Of a stretch of 8,894 nucleotides of DNA, positions 5,854 through 8,894 are shown in pieces. The notes under the pieces were generated by a model. It was not told the DNA's origin. It did no database searches and saw only the letters and a list, made by a program, of their open reading frames with translations. Source of the stretch: Candidatus Omnitrophota bacterium (lineage in GTDB: Bacteria > Omnitrophota > Gorgyraeia > Zapsychrales > Fredricksoniimonadaceae); contig JAGNTT010000071.1 in the NCBI GenBank assembly GCA_017987425.1, positions 1 through 8,894 of the forward strand, read 5' to 3'. The translations under genes were made by a program, and so were the position numbers. The stretch's first letter is position 1; each line of letters opens with the position of its first letter.

Positions 5854-6628
5854 ACAGATCCTTGACCCTCAGCTTAGGCGTATTGCGGACACCTTGATCG
5901 CGTTCTGGCTGATCGGGTGGTGCATCAAGGCGGATTTTTTTGTGCCGTATATTTTTGACGAGATCGTCCGTTATCCGATTATGATTGATTTCTTCCCGCT
6001 GTTCCTGCGTGATCCCCTGATCGCTCAGTTTTTTTACGTCCTGCCGTTATTTGCGTTTATCGTCATTTTAAAACCAACGCCATTTTATTACGGGTTTGCC
6101 TCGACGGCGATGGTGGTCTCGTCGGCTGTCCTGCTTTTGCATCAGGACACGCATAATGACGCCACCTTTGTGACTTCATTTTGGACGGCTCTTTGGCTTT
6201 GCTGGTACATTTTTGCCATGAAAAGGAATATTCCCGATTTACTGGTCCATGCCCGGGCGCTGGCTTTGTGCGTGATCGCGTTTGTGTTCTGGGGAGGTTT
6301 TATCGGTAAACTCACGCCGGAATTCTGGAACGGAATTGTGCTGGGAGATATTTTTATGCGCCAGAACTTCGGATGGATAGGAGAATGGGTACGCGCGCAT
6401 TACACTGAAGAAGTGATCCGCATGAGTTTTGTTTGGATATCCAAATTTGTCGTTCTTAGTGAAGGGGTTCTCGCGTTCGCGCCGTTATGGCCGTTCGGCT
6501 TTGTATTTGCATTCGGCATTGTTTTTATGTGCGGTTTGTCATTATTTACTACCTGGCGCATCTTTTCCGTGATTTTATGTCTGATCGGCCTTTTATGCGC
6601 CTGCCGGCAGATGGCGGTGAAAAAATAA
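5828..6628 (+). CDS. Polytopic membrane protein, weakly HTTM-like
   Basis: A 266-residue integral membrane protein with about seven or eight hydrophobic segments, near residues 20-38, 64-82, 86-105, 115-131, 144-162, 199-220, 222-241 and 244-260. I do not recognise it firmly. The middle part FWGGFIGKLTPEFWNG (154-169), followed by a segment with a conserved-looking acidic residue (VLSEGVLAFAPLWP, 209-222), resembles the 'aGlaKl..eWl.G' and '..El..p.ll' pattern of the HTTM family (homologues of the vitamin K-dependent carboxylase membrane region). Histidines at 105, 109 and 141 lie near predicted membrane edges. HTTM members mostly have no known activity, so none is assigned. Starts at 5828 and 5834 are both ATG. 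Overlap of 26 nt with the single-pass protein upstream suggests translational coupling and a two-protein membrane complex. Confidence 0.72.
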   Translation: MPMNVSTGKQILDPQLRRIADTLIAFWLIGWCIKADFFVPYIFDEIVRYPIMIDFFPLFLRDPLIAQFFYVLPLFAFIVILKPTPFYYGFASTAMVVSSAVLLLHQDTHNDATFVTSFWTALWLCWYIFAMKRNIPDLLVHARALALCVIAFVFWGGFIGKLTPEFWNGIVLGDIFMRQNFGWIGEWVRAHYTEEVIRMSFVWISKFVVLSEGVLAFAPLWPFGFVFAFGIVFMCGLSLFTTWRIFSVILCLIGLLCACRQMAVKK

Positions 6629-6702
6629 TTGATTTTCTTGTTCATTTGTCATTTATTTTCCATTAAAATAAGGCCAATTCCAACCAGAACAGGGTCTTTG
6701 CA

Positions 6703-7659
6703 TTGTCTACAGAATTAAAACCAATCGTTGTCCCCGACAGCTTTAACTACATCGCCGTCTTTTTGTCGTTTGCCTGTATGCTGCGATGCACGTACTGCAT
6801 TAACCATCACGGCGGCGATCTCGTCAAGAAACGATGGATGACCGGCGATGACTGGATCACCGGTTTAAACCGTCTGCAGACCAGGTCGGGCATTCCTTTG
6901 ACTCTTCAGGGCGGAGAGCCCACCGTACATAAACATTTCTACAAAATCGTCCAGTCGCTCCGGCCGGATTTCAAGATCGATCTCCTGACGAATCTGGAAG
7001 TGAATTCCGATTATTTCATGAGCCAGATCGGGCCTGAGAGGATCAAACGTGACGCTCCGTATGCCTCGATCCGTGTCAGTTATCATCGCGGCCAGCAGGA
7101 TCCGGACGTTCTCCTCAAACGCGTTAAATATTTTATGGAAAAGGGATATCATATCGGCGTCTGGGCGGTCGATCATCCGGAATACATGGCGGAGACCCGC
7201 GAAGTTCAGAAACGCGCGCTGGCGATGGGCATCGATTTTAGGCTGAAAGAATTTCTGGGGCCGCATAAAGGACACAATTACGGCACCATGCGTTATCCCG
7301 AGGCGGTCAATTCCAGCATTATCCGTTCTTGCGATTGCCGGACAACGGAATTCCTGATTGATCCGTCTGGGAATATCTTCCGCTGTCATTCGGATTTGTA
7401 TGCCAACCGTTTTTCTCTCGGGCATCTGCTGGATGCCGAACCGCCAAGACTTCTGGGCCAGTGGGCGCCGTGCCATGTGTACGGCAAATGCAATTCCTGC
7501 GACATTAAGGTGAAAACCAACCGTTTTCAGGAATACGGCCATTCGTCGGTCGAAATCCGTAACATCAGCGATCCGATCGGCGTCAACACGGAACACGTTG
7601 AGGAAGTCATCAACACCTACGGTAAGGCTGATCAGGCCGATCCCGTCGCCAAGGCATGA
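6703..7659 (+). CDS. Radical SAM enzyme with SPASM/Twitch-like C-terminus
   Basis: A 318-residue radical SAM protein. The [4Fe-4S]-SAM cluster motif CX3CX2C is at C25, C29 and C32 (ACMLRCTYCIN), and the SAM-contact motif GGEPT is at 70-74. The C-terminal part has six more cysteines: C210 and C212, C228, and C257, C263 and C266. C212-X10-G-X4-C228 fits the first half of the SPASM consensus, and C257-X5-C263-X2-C266 resembles a reduced second half, so at least one auxiliary iron-sulfur cluster is likely. Such enzymes modify peptides or small molecules such as sugars. The substrate cannot be read from the sequence, but the neighbouring glycosyltransferase and epimerase genes favour a sugar or lipid-glycan role. 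No small precursor-peptide gene is seen nearby. The start is a TTG with only a weak AGGG (6691-6694) upstream; an in-frame stop at 6664 limits extension. It is not MoaA. Confidence 0.87.
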   Translation: MSTELKPIVVPDSFNYIAVFLSFACMLRCTYCINHHGGDLVKKRWMTGDDWITGLNRLQTRSGIPLTLQGGEPTVHKHFYKIVQSLRPDFKIDLLTNLEVNSDYFMSQIGPERIKRDAPYASIRVSYHRGQQDPDVLLKRVKYFMEKGYHIGVWAVDHPEYMAETREVQKRALAMGIDFRLKEFLGPHKGHNYGTMRYPEAVNSSIIRSCDCRTTEFLIDPSGNIFRCHSDLYANRFSLGHLLDAEPPRLLGQWAPCHVYGKCNSCDIKVKTNRFQEYGHSSVEIRNISDPIGVNTEHVEEVINTYGKADQADPVAKA

Positions 7660-7682
7660 TCCTTCCAACGGCCTCTGGGAGC

Positions 7683-7711
7683 TTGACCCTGTTTTTGATG
7701 AACTGTATAAT
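7683..7711 (+). promoter_or_regulatory. Sigma-70-type promoter for the glycosyltransferase/epimerase genes
   Basis: TTGACC (7683-7688) and TATAAT (7706-7711) are separated by the optimal 17 nt, one mismatch from consensus overall. Transcription should start near 7718, giving a leader of about 48 nt before the ATG at 7766. It lies in the 106-nt gap after the radical SAM gene, so the genes from 7766 on can be expressed independently of those before it. No terminator is visible between the radical SAM gene and this promoter. Confidence 0.78.
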
Positions 7712-7765
7712 AGCCCATCGTCAGAAAGCTTCGGACTCTAAACGTTTGAATAAAAGTCGTTTTTA

Positions 7766-8695
7766 ATGCCCAAACCCTCACGCAAAGTCCTCATCATCAA
7801 GACCGGTTATTCTGAATTTCTCGACCGGGGGATATCCACCACTGTCAGTCTCGGCGACGTTCTTATCTGCACTTCACTGCTCCACGTTTACGCGCGCGAT
7901 CATGTCACCTGGGTGACGAGCGCTCAGGCGAAAGACCTGCTGAAAAACAATCCCATGATTCATGAGACCATCATTTTCGGTTCCGAGGCGCTAACCCGTC
8001 TGGAGGGGCAGGAGTTCGATATTCTCATCAATCTGGAAAAAGACATCGGTATTTCGACGTCCTTACGGCGGATCAAGGCAAAAAAATGCTTCGGTTTTTA
8101 TTTCAGCGACAAAACCCATAATATCGAGACTCGCAAGCGGTCGACCCGTTATCTTCTGGCCGGACAGGAAAATCACCGCGACATTGATCTCAATGCCCTT
8201 GAAATTCTCTATGAGACCGTCGGGAAAAGCTGGCGTGGTCAGGGGCTTGTGCTCGGCAGTAAGAAGAAAACAAAGATTAAATATGATTTCGGATTCAACT
8301 ATTCGGTCGGCTCGAAATGGCCGACCAAGGCTTGGTCCATGGACTACTGGAAAGAGCTTGAGAAACTTCTTGAACCGAGGTACTCTGTGAGTTGGCAAAA
8401 AGGTCATTCGCATCTGGGTACGTACATCCAGTGGATCAATTCGTGCCGCGTGATCGTCACGTCCGACTCTCTGGGGCAGGCCATCGGGTCCGCGCTCGGT
8501 AAAAAAGTCATCACTCTTTACGGGCCGACAAATTCTCAGCGCATGCAGAAAGTGCCGGGTGTTGAAGTTGTGCCGTCGACTTTAAAATGCAACCATTTGC
8601 CGTGTTATCTGCCGTTCTGCAAGAACGATAAATTTTGTATGGATTATATTTCACCGGAGAAAGTAGTCAACATATGTCTTCAAGCCATCAAATAA
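7766..8695 (+). CDS. Family 9 glycosyltransferase (heptosyltransferase-like)
   Basis: A 309-residue GT-B fold enzyme of glycosyltransferase family 9, the family of LPS core ADP-heptosyltransferases. The N-terminal domain starts KVLIIKTGYSEFL and has SLGDVL (28-33), the family's acceptor-side GD motif. The donor-side domain has KWPTKAWSMDYWKEL (about 187-201), the nucleotide-sugar-binding SDSLGQAIGSALGKK (233-247) and LYGPT (251-255). A C-terminal cysteine cluster, C-X4-C-X4-C-X5-C (KCNHLPCYLPFCKNDKFC), is a common finish in this family. The product probably adds a sugar, perhaps a heptose, to a cell-surface lipid or polysaccharide on the inner face of the cytoplasmic membrane. Donor and acceptor are not deducible. 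The ATG at 7766 has no Shine-Dalgarno; an in-frame stop at 7751 rules out a longer form. The next gene overlaps its end by 22 nt. Confidence 0.92.
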   Translation: MPKPSRKVLIIKTGYSEFLDRGISTTVSLGDVLICTSLLHVYARDHVTWVTSAQAKDLLKNNPMIHETIIFGSEALTRLEGQEFDILINLEKDIGISTSLRRIKAKKCFGFYFSDKTHNIETRKRSTRYLLAGQENHRDIDLNALEILYETVGKSWRGQGLVLGSKKKTKIKYDFGFNYSVGSKWPTKAWSMDYWKELEKLLEPRYSVSWQKGHSHLGTYIQWINSCRVIVTSDSLGQAIGSALGKKVITLYGPTNSQRMQKVPGVEVVPSTLKCNHLPCYLPFCKNDKFCMDYISPEKVVNICLQAIK

Positions 8696-8894
8696 AATCC
8701 GTGCTTGTCACCGGCGGCGCCGGTTATGTGGGCGCTGTGCTGGTTCCCAAGCTTTTGAACGCGGGTTATGTTGTTAAAGTCGTCGATCTGTATTTGTACG
8801 GAGAGGTGTTTCCGGGCTACAAAGGGGACTCGCGCTTAAAAGAGATCAAGGGTGACATCCGCGACGCCGGTTTATTGAAAAGAGAACTGGCCGG
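8674..8894 (+). CDS. NAD-dependent epimerase/dehydratase, 3' partial
   Basis: Only the first 73 residues are in the window; the frame stays open to the end. Shortly after the start comes SVLVTGGAGYVGAVLVPKLL, the Rossmann nucleotide-binding signature TGGAGYVG of extended short-chain dehydrogenases that act on nucleotide sugars (GalE/WcaG-type). VVKVVDLYLYG follows, where the acidic residue after the second strand indicates NAD(H) rather than NADP(H) preference, then the GDIRD motif typical of the third strand. The catalytic YxxxK lies outside the window. The ATG at 8674 overlaps the end of the glycosyltransferase gene by 22 nt in another frame, with GGAGA (8656-8660) 13 nt upstream. It probably supplies or tailors a sugar for the glycosyltransferase; the exact reaction cannot be assigned. 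Confidence 0.9.
   Translation, partial: MSSSHQIKSVLVTGGAGYVGAVLVPKLLNAGYVVKVVDLYLYGEVFPGYKGDSRLKEIKGDIRDAGLLKRELA

Noticed and set aside
6629..6702. Promoter for the radical SAM gene in the A/T-rich 74-nt gap (TTGTCA at 6646-6651, TAAAAT at 6664-6669).
   Set aside because: The spacer is only 12 nt and other pairings are no better. A promoter may exist but cannot be placed.
6703..7659. Radical SAM gene as MoaA, partner of moaC.
   Set aside because: It lacks MoaA's C-terminal cluster pattern and GG ending, has a SPASM-like cysteine set, and lies with glycan genes.
6865..7668. Long open frame (267 codons) on the - strand across the radical SAM gene.
   Set aside because: It is a shadow of the + strand gene, which has intact cluster motifs. 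The antisense translation shows no recognisable domain.
7651..7674. Small hairpin AAGG/CCTT at the end of the radical SAM gene as a possible terminator.
   Set aside because: The stem is 4 bp and no T-run follows, so there is no support for termination.

Overview
The window is a gene-dense bacterial chromosomal segment. All supported genes lie on the + strand, spacers are short, and several starts are TTG. Nothing in it looks like a phage, plasmid, insertion sequence, CRISPR array, tRNA or rRNA. Three features suggest a diderm from an under-sampled phylum: a family 9 (heptosyltransferase-like) glycosyltransferase, a phosphoglycerate mutase of the long 'plant-like' type, and a stand-alone GGQ release-factor-like protein. 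A PVC/Omnitrophota-type bacterium would fit, but this is a guess from gene flavour and not a phylogenetic result.

Region 1 (1-2987): the 3' part of a TPM-domain (YgcG-like) membrane protein, then lemA, then gpmI (2,3-bisphosphoglycerate-independent phosphoglycerate mutase). The spacers are 60 and 24 nt, so the three could be co-transcribed. TPM and LemA proteins are often encoded together, and gpmI brings core glycolysis into the same unit.

Region 2 (2988-3519): a regulatory stretch around a 68-residue cold-shock protein. It holds a perfect TTGACA-N18-TATAAT promoter, a strong intrinsic terminator only about 30 nt past the expected transcription start, a structured leader next to a strong Shine-Dalgarno sequence, the csp gene, and a second intrinsic terminator. 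The promoter/terminator arrangement could make a roughly 70-nt small RNA, act as an attenuator for csp, or be a gpmI terminator that happens to overlap the csp leader.

Region 3 (3520-6628): a tight run of five genes. It starts with a PrmA-like ribosomal protein L11 methyltransferase, then a GGQ release-factor-like protein, moaC (molybdenum cofactor), a small single-pass membrane protein of unknown function, and a polytopic membrane protein weakly resembling HTTM proteins. The first two suggest a translation/ribosome-rescue theme, moaC is a metabolic passenger, and the last two overlap by 26 nt and probably form a membrane pair.

Region 4 (6629-8894): a radical SAM enzyme with a SPASM/Twitch-like cysteine-rich C-terminus, then a well-formed promoter (TTGACC-N17-TATAAT) driving a family 9 glycosyltransferase. 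The 5' end of an NAD-dependent epimerase/dehydratase overlaps that gene and runs off the window. This looks like the start of a surface-polysaccharide or nucleotide-sugar gene cluster.

The items most worth a second look are the csp leader, the GGQ protein next to prmA, the paired unknown membrane proteins and the radical SAM enzyme at the head of the glycan genes.
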